Positions 13,205 to 26,255 of a stretch of DNA of 64,000 nucleotides are shown piece by piece (position 1 is the first letter of the stretch; the number at the start of each line of letters is the position of its first letter). Both the position numbers and the translations under genes were made by a program. Below the pieces are notes generated by a model, which had not been told where the DNA came from, made no database searches, and saw only the letters and a program-made list of their open reading frames with translations. The stretch lies in the NCBI RefSeq assembly GCF_050624435.1, contig NC_134542.1, positions 110,281,677-110,345,676 on the forward strand. Reading direction: 5' to 3'. The DNA comes from Tenrec ecaudatus. Lineage: Eukaryota; Chordata; Mammalia; Afrosoricida; Tenrecidae.

Positions 13205-13587
13205 ACTGGGGTTCGGCTTATACACAGGTCAGTGGTACCCCAGCGAGGTGAAATATCTCGTGGGTGATTGCTGTTCCTCCACTGTTCATTCAAAGCCCGC
13301 TGACACTGCAGGGCTTTGAATGTTTGTTTACTCACATCTAGCCAACCAGAGTCGTTCTATGATGTGGACAGCTCCAGTTCACAGAAACACCAGTAGTGAT
13401 TCACTTACACCGACAGCTAAACTATTAAGGATGGGTCTGTGACTGCGCTTCGTCTCTCCCCTCTGGTCTCTGTGTTAATTCACATCCTGCATTTCCCACC
13501 CTAGGCTTATACTTGAGTCAATCAGTTTTTCTGGTTTCCCAGGTAATAATTAGGTACCTCGGCTTATATTCGAGTATATACGGTATA
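13205..13587. mobile_element. non-autonomous DNA-transposon-like element
   Basis: Has CGGCTTATA near both ends (13211 and 13560) and finishes with CGAGTATATACGGTAT, after TTTCCCACCCTAGGCTTATAC. I recognise this terminal motif from multi-copy DNA transposons of several vertebrates, but not the family name. There is no open frame. Confidence 0.45.
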
Positions 13588-14332
13588 TTGATTACTTGTA
13601 AGATCAGATTTCTGGAACCCTCTTTCGCTGTCTGGATGAACCCTAACCCAAATAGGGCTAAAGCCAAGTAGAAGGTCAAACTATTTGGCTTCCGCCTTAT
13701 GTTGCATAAGATGCATAATCAGATCAATACTGTCAAACCATCTACTATGACATTCATAAACAAATAAGGACTTTTCACAGAAAATAGCCTTGTTCTGCCT
13801 CCTCAGGTCCATACTGATCCAGTCAAGTCTGATAATCTCCTCATATGACCTCTTGGTTTCATGAACTAAGGATTTTCCAGGGATTATAAAAATGAAGCAT
13901 TAGAATGTTGTTAGAGTTCATAATAAAAAATCAATTTACTCTCTATTTGATAACCAGTCCTGTAGGTATATTTGTTGACGCAAGAGAGTCACAAATGTCT
14001 ACTTTAAGTAAATACATAAAATAAATTACAACTCCAAAATCTCTAAAAGATTAATGTTATATGGAAACAATATGTAGATTTATAGGCTTTTGGTTTTAGT
14101 TTATTGCTGTATTTTCATTAAATGGCAGGCTGTTTATCTCCTGTCTTTTTTTTTATTTGCTTCTGTAACACCATTTTCTACTCATGACTTTAAAAATAAA
14201 TTGAAAAAAAACCCACAACATTTTACTATGCTCCTTAACCACTTTTTTTGTGATTTATTTTCTACTCAGCTAACTTTTGTTTAAAATTATACCTTTAATG
14301 CTACCTCAAGTAGTACATCATACAGATTTTAG

Positions 14333-14515
<183 letters not shown>

Positions 14516-15514
14516 TGAGAAAGCAGTCATTGAGAGCAACGTTTACCTCCCTTACACAGTCCAGCAAGTGTGACTAGGCCAGGTGCGCAGTAAGCCTTGT
14601 CCTGCCACACTGAAATACATATGCCATCCAGGTACGGTGTGCACACACCCAGCATCGGAAATAGCTCCTGTATGCTCCTCACCATGGATTTTAGAGTCTG
14701 TGTTGCCTCAAGTGGTGAATAGTTGGAATGGATCTAGGATGTTTAAAAACCCTACTCCCTATAGCTGCTGCCCCTGCTATCTGTGGATTTGATCATCAAT
14801 TTCTGCAGCATTTATACTCATGGCTAATATTTTTCTGCATTTTAAACAGTTTCTTTGGCTTACTTTTTCCCTACAATACATATTGTCTTATAATCTTTGA
14901 GATGAGATCAGTTTCATGAAACCACAGGTTGAGCTTCTCTTAGTTGATAAATCACAATCAATTTATAATAAAATCCATGTACACACAATTTAAGTAAGTG
15001 TGGAATCCCTTGACAATTCTGTAAAATTAGTTTGTGCTGATTATAATATTACTTCATACAATTAGTTATTATATCTATACATGTACGTTTCAGATATGAA
15101 TTATTCCATGATAATGGAAAAATAACAAAGTACACAAGATACTTTTAGATTTTTTTTAGTGAAATCTTAAATTACTATAAATCTTTATTTCCAGTGTCAG
15201 GGAAGGCTAATCATAGTCACTCTTCATGTCTGTGTATGGTTTTCGGAATGATATAAGGAACACACATCTTTTTTTTTTAATTTTTTTTTTTTTGGAACAC
15301 ACATCTTATGCAATCAAGTCTAATGGGAATTAAAGGGTATATAATCTCCATGGCTTTTTGTGAGATAATGACTCCTGGAGAGCTCTCCTTTTCTGGTTCA
15401 CCCACAAAAGCAGCCCTTGGTCAGGGTCTTCCCACTGACTATAGACCTATGACGGTCCTGCTGCTGCTCCTAAGTTCTGTATCCCCAGATACCGCTCTTC
15501 CTACCTGGTTTTCC

Positions 15515-15609
15515 TGCCAGTATATCCTTGGGTCTCCAGTATATTGATAGGTCTCCAGTATATCTATAGGACTCCAGTATATCGGTAGGTCTCCAATACA
15601 TCATCTATA
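15515..15609. repeat. 19-bp minisatellite, about five units
   Basis: Units of the form CTCCAGTATATNNNTAGGT start at 15534, 15553, 15572 and 15591, preceded by a diverged unit at about 15515. Confidence 0.85.
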
Positions 15610-15664
15610 CAGGACCCGTACAAGCAAATTTCTCTTCCAGTTCTTAGTCATAGTTTTCATGGCT

Positions 15665-16115
15665 TGCGTGGTAGTTAAATAATTCTGTGTCAACTTGAAG
15701 ATATAAAAGTGTAGGGGTGGAGTCTAGCCTGTCAATCAGGTCACAGCCTCATGGTGCCTCCTTGTGGGCATAACCTCCTCATAAGGAGGGCCCTGGGAAC
15801 CTCCCCTCTCCCACTGCCTTCACCTTCCGGTTGAGGAGCCACACTGAGACCAAAGCAAGTCCTGTGATGCTTCCACTGGCTTTGGATCCACAAGACTTTA
15901 CACCTGATGGCCTGTGATCTTCCTGCATTCTGCATCTTGCATGTGGCCGAATGAGTCTGGAGAGGGATTTAGGAAATAGTATCAGATTTAAGGACTTAAT
16001 CTAGACTGGACAGGGGTGTTTGATAGATGTACAATTACGTCTTGATATAAAGATCTCTCTTATATATATGTTAGGGACTCTAGATTTGTTTCTCTAGCCA
16101 ACCTGGCTTAACTCA
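15665..16115 (+). mobile_element. interspersed repeat family B, sense copy 2
   Basis: Starts near TGTGTCAACTTGAAGATATA, includes CAATCAGGTCACAGCC and TTCCTGCATTCTGCATC, and ends near GTTTCTCTAGCCAACCTGGC. Collinear with the copy at 11510-11980. Confidence 0.7.
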
Positions 16116-17249
16116 GCTTGGCATTATGTTATTTTTTAATAAATCATCTTAATTTAATTCTGAATCCTAGATTTTATTGGAAAATGCTTTAAACATCACC
16201 TGAAGAGCAGCAAAATACAAATTTTTAAGGACACGAAGGTCCTTGAAGGGAAGTTGAAAATACCATTTCTCTTAACATGCCTATTTTGCACCCCAAGTTT
16301 TTTTCAAAGAAATCTGCACAGAACTTAAATGTTTACTACATTGTGCAGTCATATATTTATATAGTATCCATATACTTAAAAATTATATGAAAAGTTTCTG
16401 AGACAGGAAAAGTGTTAAAAGATATTAACTCACTTATATGAGTTTTTCTTTTGTTCCACTAGTTTGTGCATGCAATGAAATATCAAGATATATAGACACA
16501 TTATCTAAGCTTATCATTTCACAGTATACATTATTCATTAGAAGTGCAAAGAACATATACAGAGTCCAATTTTAACTTTTTCCAAACTCATTTACATGAA
16601 AGAATATATCCTCATTGAAAACATATCTCTCATGTCATAAGTTGATGAACATAGTTTTTCATGCATAATACATGCCCTTATATCAAGACATTTTCATGAT
16701 AACTTCCTTACAGGATCGAATTTATTGTGTTTGCTATCTCTTAAAGGTAAACTTTCTCGACACTTCTTCCCGTTTAATAGTTTGTATGTAACAGGATAAT
16801 CCCAAAGATGGGAGCTTTCTAGTTGTCTTTCTAAAGTTTCAATTGACTGAGATTGCATTCACAAAAAGAAAGGAGACAAACAAACAGAAACAAGAGGACT
16901 GAATCAAATGGCTAAAAAGTAAAACTGAAAAAAAGTCTCTAATATAATGAAAATAAAAACAAACACGACTGCTAAATCAAAAGATATGTTTTTGTATGAA
17001 TCTGAGGAGAATGTTAAATTTTGTTAATATCCACATACAATTAAGTCAATCTAAGAAATAATAATTTAAACAATGAATTGATCTGATTCTACAGCAAATT
17101 AGTGGGATAAACACAGAAATATTATTCACATTGACTTGAAAGCATGATATTTGGTCTCTGCATCAGGTATATTTTTAAGAATAAGAATCATGCAAAATTA
17201 CCTTAAAACTATGTTCATTGTTGTGTTCATAACAATGTTGCTCATTTTA

Positions 17250-19575
17250 AAGTCATGTGAAAGACGGGAAAGAAAGATCAGATCAAAGTGGACCAAAGAT
17301 CAGAGACTGTGAAAGATACCCTTAATCACTGAGTAGCTAAGACAAAGGAAGAAATAAGGAAGTCAAAGAGCTGAACAGAAAATTCCAAAGGGATGTTCAA
17401 GAAGACAAAATAAATTATTAAAGTGACTCATGCAAAGAGCTAGAGCTAGAAAATCAAAAAGGAAGAGCACGATCAGCATTTTTTAAAGTTGGGGAACTCA
17501 AGAAAAAGATCCAAGGCCTGACTTTCAACATTGAAAGATCCTATGAGAAAAATAGCGACTGTGCAGGAAACATCAAAAGAAGATGAAAACACAGAGCCAT
17601 TGTGCCAAAAAGAACTACTCAGCATTCAACCATTTCAAAAGGCAGCAGATTAACAAGAATGAAGGGTAGTGAAGGAAGAAATCCAAGTTTCACTGAAAGC
17701 ATTAGTCAAGTAGACCCAGACTGGTGGAATACCAACCGAAATGTGAAACAAGCTTATGAATCACTGGAAGAGAGGTGACTCAACAGAATGCTCAAATTAT
17801 AGAACAATATCACTGAAAATTGTGCTGAAGATCATCCAGGAATACTTGCAATCATCCATTGACAGTGAGCTGCCAGAGGATTAGGGCAGATTCAGAAGAA
17901 GATGTAGAACATGTGTTATCATTGTTGGTGACAGATGGATCTTGGCTGAAAGCATACAAACCACAAAGATGTTTACTTGTGTTTCATTGACTATGCCAAG
18001 GCATGTGATGGTGTGGATCATAACAAACTATAAATAGCCTTGCGATGAATGAGGATTGCAGAACACTTCATTGTGCTCATTCAAAACCTGTAAATGGATC
18101 AGCAGGCAATTGTATGAACAGAACAAGGAAATACTGCATCGTTCAAAATCAGAAAAGATGTCTATCAGGGTTGTGTCCTCCCACCATATTATTCAGTCTT
18201 TATACTGATCAAATAATCAGAGACACTGGATTATATTAAGAAAAATGCTGTATTAGGATTGGAGGAGGTGCTTTTTAACAACCTGTGACATGTAGATAAC
18301 ACAATCCTACTTGCTGAAAGTGAGGAAGATTTGAAGAACTGGATGATGAAGGTCAAGGTTCAGCCTTCAGTATGAATTACCATTCAATGTAACAGCAGCG
18401 GATGCATAGAGAAAATAACGGATGCAATGTTTTATCAGGAACGAAGACCAGGAGGGGAATTGGGTTACAAACAATGAATACAGGAGGTAGGAGGAAGCAT
18501 TAGACTGATTGCGACGATATGGATACAAGTCTTTTTAAAAGTGATTTAACTATGGAAGTGTTATATGAAGAAACATAATTAAGTTAAAGAAAAGAAGAAA
18601 CTGCATTTGACCTATGGTTACTAGGTTGAAGGAGCGAGAGTGTTTGCTTAGGGCATTGAGTTAATAGCGGTGGAATAATTTGGGAAGAGTTCTCAATAAC
18701 GGTTGTACAACATGAAGAGTATAATGAATAGCACTGAATTATGCATCTAGAAGTTGCTGGATTAGAGAATGCTTTCTTATGTGCATTTTTGCCACACTTA
18801 AAATGTAATAGTAATTACATGACTAACAATGAGTTCAAGGAAGAAACTGTTCTAAAATTGATTGTGGCAATGACTGTACAACTCTTCTTGATATGATTGA
18901 ACTGTTGAATTGTATGCTATGTGGATAAAATGCCAAGAAAACTGTTTTAAAAAAGATCATTATCCTCACAACTGGACTGCATTATGATAAATGTAGAAAA
19001 GGATGAAGTTGTCAAAGATTTCATCTTGCTTGGATCCACAATCAACGATCACAGGAACAGTGGGTCAGGAGATCAAATAACATATCGCACTAACTAACTC
19101 TGTAGCAAAAGACTTCTTTAAAGTTTTGCAAAGCAAATATGCTATTTTGAGGACTAAGATGGTATTTTCAATTGCTTGATCTGCACGTGAAAATTGGACA
19201 TAAAGAAAGCCCAAGTAGAATCAATGTATTTGACTTATGGTGAGGGGAAAGATTATTGATACCATGAACTGCCAAAGAACAAACACATCTGGCTTGGAAG
19301 AGTCACAGCCAGAATACTTGTTAGAGGCAAGAATGGTGCGACTTCATTTTATGTACTTTGGACTTGCCAACAGGAGAGACAGCGCTTGGAGGAGGCCGTC
19401 ATGCTTGATAAAGTAGAGAGGCAGTGGAAGAGAGGAAGGCCTTCAATGACACGTATTGACGCAGTGGCTGCAACAATGGGCTCCAACACAGGAATAATTG
19501 GGCGGATGACGCAAGGCCAGGCAGGGTTTGAGTCAGAACCAACTCCATAGCACACCTAACAACAAGAGCAAGTGG
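17250..19575 (+). mobile_element. RTE-clade LINE copy R1, reverse transcriptase and 3' end
   Basis: A decayed sense copy. Translated pieces include FIDYAKACDGVDHNK near 17985-18030 (RT domain 'FxDYxKAFD' region), GCPP-type turn near 18170, and a degraded active-site box HVDN at about 18290 in place of YADD. The C-terminal part at 19370-19560 ends with ACCTAACAACAAG, the typical (AAC) tail. Another element is inserted at about 18395-18955. Many stops, no product. Confidence 0.75.
18395..18955 (+). mobile_element. element X nested inside RTE copy R1
   Basis: The LINE sequence stops after TTCAATGTAA (about 18394) and resumes at ATCCTCACAACTGGAC (about 18961). The insert ends with CAACTCTTCTTGATATGATTG...GAATTGTATGCTATGTGG and an A-rich tail. 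That 3' end recurs at 50210 and 53570. Confidence 0.65.
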
Positions 19576-19815
19576 AGGGAATCATAGATGAAATGTCTAT
19601 ACCTTGTTACTTCCATTAGAAATCAAATGTAAAAGGATAAATAAAAACCAAAATAATTAAATAAATAATCAGTAATATTCAATTGAAAATTATCAGTATT
19701 AGGTCTTGATTGATCTTCTTTCTTACACCATTCATTTCCTACATTTGCAACAGGAATTCCCTAAAAGTAATGACAAACTAATAGTAATGACTATTAAGTT
19801 AATAGTCTAAGGACC

Positions 19816-19851
19816 ATTCACACTAGCATTCACACTAGCATTCACACTAAC
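19816..19851. repeat. 12-bp tandem triplication
   Basis: ATTCACACTAGC occurs twice in full and a third time as ATTCACACTAAC. CTAAGGACCATT flanks both sides, suggesting a local slippage duplication. Confidence 0.8.
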
Positions 19852-20166
19852 ATCTAAGGACCATTTCCAGATGAAAGAAAGCAAGGCTATTTGAAAAATT
19901 GTCTGATTCTCACTCAGAAGGGGAAATGAAGAGATAAGCTTTTGTAGTCTTCTCGAGCCTAAGAAAATAAGATTCTTAGGACCACATCAGAAGGACATGG
20001 ATAAATCTTGGAGGGGCTCTTGCTGACCAAAGAAGAAATAATTTTCAGAAAGAAAAAAAATAAACCATAATGGGTAGAAACACATTATATAAATAAAAAC
20101 TCACGAGTTCCTAGTAGTACTAAAAATACTAACACGTCATTAGTCTTTTGAAGTTGCTCTATCACT

Positions 20167-20330
20167 ATTTTTTTTTTACATTTTATTAGGGGCTCATACA
20201 ACTCTTATCACAATCCATACATATACATACATCAATTGTATAAAGTACATCCGTACATTCTTTGCCCTAATCATTTTCAAAGCATTTGCTCTCCACTTAA
20301 GCCCTTTGCATCAGGTCATTACTAATATTC
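20167..20330 (-). mobile_element. L1 3' end, antisense, short
   Basis: T-rich start, then TTTTATTAGGGGCTCATACA and ATTTGCTCTCCACTTAAGCC. It matches the copy at 54693 and is heavily 5'-truncated. Confidence 0.75.
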
Positions 20331-22624
20331 AACCAGCCACATTCAGAATGTGAATAGACTAAAGAACAAATAACTTGGTTCCTTCATACAATAAATAACT
20401 ACAAAAACCAACAGAGAAACATATAATACAAACAAACTTGAAGATAGGGGAGTATTAATAGACTGAAAAAAATAAAGAAACATGTCAATCCAATTGAATA
20501 TGTAGATAGACTCATATTTTGATTCCTTATCTTACCAAAATATATTTCATAGTGTGAAGAAAATGAACATGTTTTGGATAAGGATTCAAAATAAATGTAG
20601 ACTAATAATTAATGTGGTTAATGTTGTGATGCTGTTAATTTCAAATATGTTTCTGTTATTTTAAAAATATAGCAAAATCTAAATACCTGCAGGTGGGTGT
20701 GAGCAGTGAGTGAACAATAATAGTGGTGTGGTGATGATTGTTGGGATAATATTAAATAGATACATATACACATAAGTCACTTTATTGTTGATAGAAACAT
20801 TTTGATGATAAGGCGAGTACCTAAAAATAACACTTCTGCTATTTTTAAAAGCCCTCTAGACATGTCGGTTATATAACTTCTTAAATGAGCTTCATTACTG
20901 AGATTTGTTAATTTTCAAATATTCATTGAGTAAGTAACCCGTTATCATGCCATTACTTTAGATGCTTGATGAACTGGCAGACATGATTTCTATTCTGATG
21001 AACCTTAATTACATGAGATATTAATTTATGTTCCTCATTTTTAAATTTACTAGTTAATAAATAATTTTCTTCAGTTACTACTGACCACTTACTATATGCC
21101 AGTCATTTTTCAGATTATGAAGAAAAGGGTTGAATGAACCCTATGGATCCCACAACTCATGAACAATGCTGGGTTTTCCTACTTCTCCGCATCCACCATT
21201 ACTTAGCTTACCCTTCAGAAACGCCAAATTTCAATCGGTCCTGACTATGAACGTCTTCTCAGATATTTCCATGCTTTATGTACCATTCTTCTTGAAGCAT
21301 TCCCTAAATCACAGTAATAAATCTGTAACCATCAAATGTTTTCCTTTCATATATTTTAGTGCACTTTTTAATTTAGGTGCTGGGATTTCCTGATGGTCGA
21401 TGATTTTAACAAATGTACAGAGAAAATCGTAGGGTTCTGTGTATGTGTGTGTATGTAGTTTTTTGTTTCGGTGCTTGTTTTTTATTTTCTTACCAACAAA
21501 ATAACTCCTGGGTTATTGTTGAACTCCCAATACTTGAAGGAAGAGAGACAGAAGAGGAAGGAGGGAGGGATATTCTAATTGTATTACAGGATGGCAGGAA
21601 TATAAAAGTTCTTTCATGTTGTTTCATTTAAAAATATATATCAGGAGCAAAGAGAGAAATCTGAGAAGAAAGAAAGGATGCTTATGTCTAAACTTGGGGA
21701 CATAGCTGGAAAGAAATGAGGAGGGATAGGCCAACATGCCTAGCTCTCATGGAGTCCTACCCATTGGGAAAGGGTTTGAAACGTTTGCGGAAGGAAAATA
21801 GCTCTTTGGTCCGATAGGAACTCTTTTGCAAAGCAAACATACAACCCGAGTAAGGCATGTTAGTGGACCAGTCACTTCAAACAATGTTTGGAACAGGGGA
21901 AGGTGAATCTCTAGTGTACCCTTTCCACCTATCTCATAGAAAGAATGGAAAATCCCCAAATTTAAATCTACTATCTCGTTTGACGTCCAAGTAAATTCTA
22001 TAGGTGAACTTGCCAAAATGGCAAGCATTAAGATTCCTTTTGCAAGTCTTTAGGAAAAGAAAAAAAGACTGGTAGAGAGAAAAGGGATTATGAATAAGAA
22101 GTAAACTCTATAAGCACTGTCCTATAAACACAGGACAGTGGCAAAGGTGAAAAGGAACAAGAAAGAACAATAGGGGATATTGTGCCAATCAGATTTGCTT
22201 TAGGGGTTTCTTTTGCTTTAAGTTTCCTCCCTGCCAGCTATTCTGTAAATAGTTGCTTAGAAGTAATTCTAACCTTTTGTATGTAATAATTCTAACAATT
22301 ATTAAAGTTATATAAATGTAAATAATATGTATATTAGAATTAAATTTAGATTACATTTATTAGATTTAAGTGTCTTTTGAAATGTCATGCACTCCAAACA
22401 ATATAATTAGTATCGCAAAATCCAAGGGATTTTTTTAAAGTTTATTTTGGCTTTAAGAGATCAATAAAGGGAGAAATTGTCTTAGATAAGACTGGAATTA
22501 AAATACAACCGTCTAAGCTACTTGTATGTAGCAGACATGGTTTCTATTTACCTAGGTTTCTATACATAAGGTTGTATTTATAGATATTTTTCTTTAAATG
22601 TTACTTCCATCTTATTTTTGACAG

Positions 22625-22754
22625 AGAAATTGTGAAACAAGTTGTTCCAAAGACCAGTTTCGGTGTTCCAATGGTCAGTGCATATCCATAAAGTGGAAAT
22701 GTGATGGTCATGAAGACTGCAAATATGGCGATGATGAGAAACACTGTGATCCAG
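22625..22754 (+). CDS. LRP1B: LRP1B exon c: end of repeat 2 and LDL-receptor class A repeat 3
   Basis: 130 nt, phase 0 in and phase 1 out, acceptor TTTTGACAG before 22625 and donor GTAACA at 22755. RNC supplies the sixth cysteine of the previous module. A complete repeat from CSKDQFRC to EKHC follows. The cage motif reads KYGDDE, so the usual serine of SDE is aspartate here; human LRP1B also departs from the consensus at this position as I remember it. An AG two bases inside the exon would break the frame, so 22625 is taken as the first base. Confidence 0.95.
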
Positions 22755-24591
22755 GTAACAAATTGAAGTGATATTTGATTGCTGACATTGTGACTTGGCA
22801 GTATATAAACAATTATGCCAGAAAAAAGTATCAAATGCATGGATATATTATGGTTTTGACAAATAATACCAGATGTTCATTATGTTATCCTTATATATAT
22901 TTTTAAACCATTTTGGCAGGTAAGATCTTTACTTATGCAAGTAGCTAAGCATTATGCTCCAAACATTGATTTTTCTTGGATCTATAGCTTTTCACACCAT
23001 TTGGAATTATTTTCCCAAGATAGCAAAATAAAATATGTTCAAATTGCATGTGTAATTAATTCAAGTTTTCAGTTCTAGAAATTAAATTTATGGAGCAGAA
23101 ATGAAATAGTTTCATAGTGATACCAGAGGAAAACAAGCATCAGTGTATTGCTTTATGTGCATGTTGGACCAAGATGATAATAAAATTAAGAAAAAAAATC
23201 CAGAGTACAGAAAAATAGAGAGCCCTGATGTATGTTTTCTTATTGCTTTACATTGTTGTTGTGTGCCGTTGAGTTGATTTTGGCTTATGGCACGGAAGTT
23301 AAACACTAGGCTGTTAACCACAGATTCAGAGCTTTGAACCCAACAGTCTCTACACAAGGGAAACGACGTGGCCCTATGCTTCTGAAAAGACTTCAGCCTA
23401 TGGAGCTCTCTAGAACAGCTCTACGCCGTGCTCTCAGGTTGCTGTGATAGGACACTATTCCTTTAGCTACGACTATAAATCTGCTCACTAAAGTACTAAA
23501 TTGCATACTTACATGTTTCAATAAAATGATCATGTTAAATATTAGGAGAACCCATTGCATATCCTACCAGCAGTCATGAAACCATTCGTGTGCAGGTTAC
23601 TAAGGTTCCCCACCATGCCTGAGGCACATTGCTAATTGACAGCACCTTTCTTACTTACCCTGAGTGTGCTCTCGTACTCCTAAGAAGGATTTTATTTATT
23701 CTGTGACATATACTCCTCTGGAAGTAACACTGCCAAATAAAATTAAGAAGGGAAAAAAATCTTTATAGCATTTTTGTATTCAGGATTTCAGAATGTGACA
23801 TTTAGCTACCTGATGGTCTGAGCAAGCCCCTACTCCTACCCATACACGGAGATGGCTACTGCCATCAGTCAGTGGGTTTGGTCAATAGTCGTAACTTATG
23901 TATCCTCTTACTCTTTTAATTCTGTCATAAAATAATATGCTTAAATTACACAGGTACTGATAACTGTATATTTATGTTTGCAATCTTAAAGCAAATCATT
24001 TCTTTAAATGTATACATATTCTACATTTTTGCCAATATAATGAAATAAATATGCCCTTGTTTGGAGACAATAAATTCAGGTTTAGCTTTGTACAAAGCAG
24101 GTATGATCTAACTTTTCTAAAAATTACTAAATCTTATTGCATTTAAATATATATATATGTACACCAGGGTTTTTATTTTAAAATCATTTAATTTGAAATT
24201 GTAAACAAGAAAATCATTCAATACTTTCAAATCTAAAAGATGGAAGTTTGAAATTATATTTTTCTGTTCAATCTGTATTTTTAATTCTAATAGCACAGGT
24301 TAGTGTAACATTGGTGTTTATTAAACACAAGGCAAAAATATTGTAGAACCTATGTTAGCGAATATTCTAAATGAATGTTTACTACCAAATCTTGAACCTA
24401 GTTTATTTATAAGATTATCTGGTTTATTTATACTATTATAATTGTTATGATTATTTATAATAGTGGTATAAATATTACCATCCTCATTATCATCTATTAG
24501 CTCATATTTCTATATGCTTTCATATGTTTCATCTTTCAATGCAGTCATTGTTTTGACTGTACCTAACTCTCACATGTATGATTATATTTAG
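22755..24591 (+). other. LRP1B: intron 3 (about 1.8 kb)
   Basis: AT-rich. It holds one AfroSINE at 23250-23460; nothing else recognised. Confidence 0.85.
23250..23460 (+). mobile_element. AfroSINE pieces (short antisense part, then sense copy)
   Basis: GTGCCGTTGAGTTGATTTTGG at 23261 reads as antisense core. From 23300 CTAGGCTGTTAACCACAG...GCTTTGAACCCAACAG reads as a sense head, continuing to TCTAGAACAGCTCTACGCCG. Two copies or an inverted duplication abut here. Confidence 0.55.
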
Positions 24592-24698
24592 CCTCACCCA
24601 CTTGCGCATCAAGTGAATACGTCTGCGCCAGCGGAGGATGCATCTCAGCGTCGCTCAAATGCAATGGAGAATATGATTGTGCTGATGGTTCGGATGAG
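24592..24698 (+). CDS. LRP1B: LRP1B exon d: LDL-receptor class A repeat 4, first part
   Basis: 107 nt, phase 1 in and phase 0 out, the same layout as exon b. Acceptor ATATTTAG ends at 24591, donor GTAAAA at 24699. It encodes [11 protein letters not shown] to CADGSDE, with the last cysteine on the next exon (DC). The fourth cysteine is followed by Asn-Gly instead of the common Asp-Gly, and Leu replaces the usual Trp two residues before it. This may affect calcium affinity or ligand choice, but the same pattern is in human LRP1B as I recall it. Confidence 0.95.
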
Positions 24699-25040
24699 GT
24701 AAAATTTCCCATTCGGTTAAGCTTTGAATTACATTCATTAGGTTTGGGAAAGCTTGTGTGATGAAAATAGAAGAGATAAGCTCTTGATTCTTAGCACCAT
24801 TCGAAATGTTTGGACAAGCACCTGGAACACAATCATTTCAGCAAGTGCCTGCACCTTCATGTTGTCCCCGTTATCCCCGCTATCATCGGTAGAGGGCATC
24901 TTTATTAAGTCATCCTAAAAGAAAGCCCTTCGTGCAATACATTTTCTCTATTGTCAACTGTGCTTTTAGTTTTTTATTGGTTGCCTGTGACTGTGTCATC
25001 AGCATTCATGAAACTGCTGTGCCCGTGTGTATTTGAACAG
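24699..25040 (+). other. LRP1B: intron 4 (342 bp)
   Basis: The shortest intron in the window. No repeat seen. An in-frame reading through its last part exists but includes no coding homology. Confidence 0.85.
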
Positions 25041-25173
25041 ACGGACTGCGTGACTGAATGCCAGGAGGATGAGTTCCAGTGTAGAAACAAGGCCCACTGC
25101 ACCCCAGTGCGGTGGCTATGTGATGGAACTCACGACTGCGTGGATGGCAGTGATGAAGCCAGCTGCGACCGAG
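25041..25173 (+). CDS. LRP1B: LRP1B exon e: end of repeat 4 and LDL-receptor class A repeat 5
   Basis: 133 nt, phase 0 in and phase 1 out, acceptor TTGAACAG ending at 25040 and donor GTACGG at 25174. TDC completes repeat 4. The next module runs from [11 protein letters not shown] to GSDEASC, with RWLCDG and the acidic DCVDGSDE cage. Paired exons b+c and d+e share the same split layout, which points to an old duplication of a two-exon unit within cluster IV. Confidence 0.95.
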
Positions 25174-25384
25174 GTACGGGCTTTTCGTTGTTCGGCTTCG
25201 TTTGTGTGACTCCGCAGGGTGCTGGGGAACATAGAATGTGCGAGGGTCATTAACCTATTCTCTTGACTATTTCAACTTTCATTACCTATCAGTTTGTTCG
25301 AACTCCAGATCACTGTCAAACACAAGTTCTCTTCTCTTTTTTTCCTCTATGTAAACCTCTCCTTAAAAAAAAAAAAAACAACAA

Positions 25385-25505
25385 AACATTTTATTAGGAG
25401 CTCTTACAGATATGATTACACCCAGAGTTCCGTTAAATCCAGCATAATTGTACAATTACTGCCCTCATCATTCTTTTCTTCTTGAACTCCTTGATATCTG
25501 CTCCC
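25385..25505 (-). mobile_element. L1 3' end, antisense, diverged
   Basis: ACATTTTATTAGGAGCTCTTAC followed by GCCCTCATCATTC, preceded by an A-rich run. It is weak but collinear with the other L1 tails. Confidence 0.55.
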
Positions 25506-26049
25506 TGGACAAAGCAACCAAAATGAGCATGCTTACGGCGTACCTCCTCTGAATAGGTCATCCTCCTAGCTGACGGCGAAGGGAGAGTACATCACAAAAT
25601 GCAGAGACTGCAGTCATCCCAAACGCTACCATAGATATTGTATGGTCCTTTCCAATCTACAGCCCTTTACTTACTGTGAGAAAATAGCCATATCATAGGG
25701 CTTACTATATTGCACACATTCATAGTCAATATGGGTTGTGTCTCAAGTTTTCCTCCTGCCAAACAACTGAGAAAAATACCTCCATATACTTGTATACATG
25801 CACAATAGCACTTGGGCAGGAAAGACCTGGGTGAGGGCAAGAGTTAAAGGCAGAGACCAGATACAATTCTGCAGTGATGGTGGTCTGTGTAGATGCAGGG
25901 AGAGATGTGCAGGGAAAAATAAAGGAGAAATTATCACTACTTCACAGTTAGTGAAATGACAACAAAAACATGGTATGGTGATCATAAAACTATTATATGA
26001 TTTCATTTTTCAAATAAAATATAAAACATCATTTTATTTGGAATTGTTG

Positions 26050-26255
26050 GGGTATTATAAAACAAAACAAACCCTTTGCCATAAGGCAGTTCTAATTCGT
26101 AGCAATCGTGCAGGACAGAATAGAACTGTCCCATAAGGTTTGGGGGGCTGTAATCATTATGGAAAGCACGCAATCAACCACATCATCCTCCTGAGAAGTA
26201 GCTAGTTTGAATTAAGCAGGCAAATAATTAACCAGTGCACCAACAGGCCCCTGTG
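26050..26255 (-). mobile_element. AfroSINE, antisense
   Basis: AGGACAGAATAGAACTGTCCC in the core, then TAGCTAGTTTGAATTAAGC and CCAGTGCACCAACAGGCCCC for the complement of the head. Confidence 0.7.

Noticed and set aside
15515..15609. Regular repeats that might suggest a CRISPR array
   Set aside because: The units are contiguous with no spacers, in a mammalian intron; it is a minisatellite.
24951..25253. A 100-codon frame starting upstream of exon e
   Set aside because: The first 30 codons lie in intron 4. The acceptor at 25039-25040 and phase 0 junction with exon d define the real coding start of this exon.
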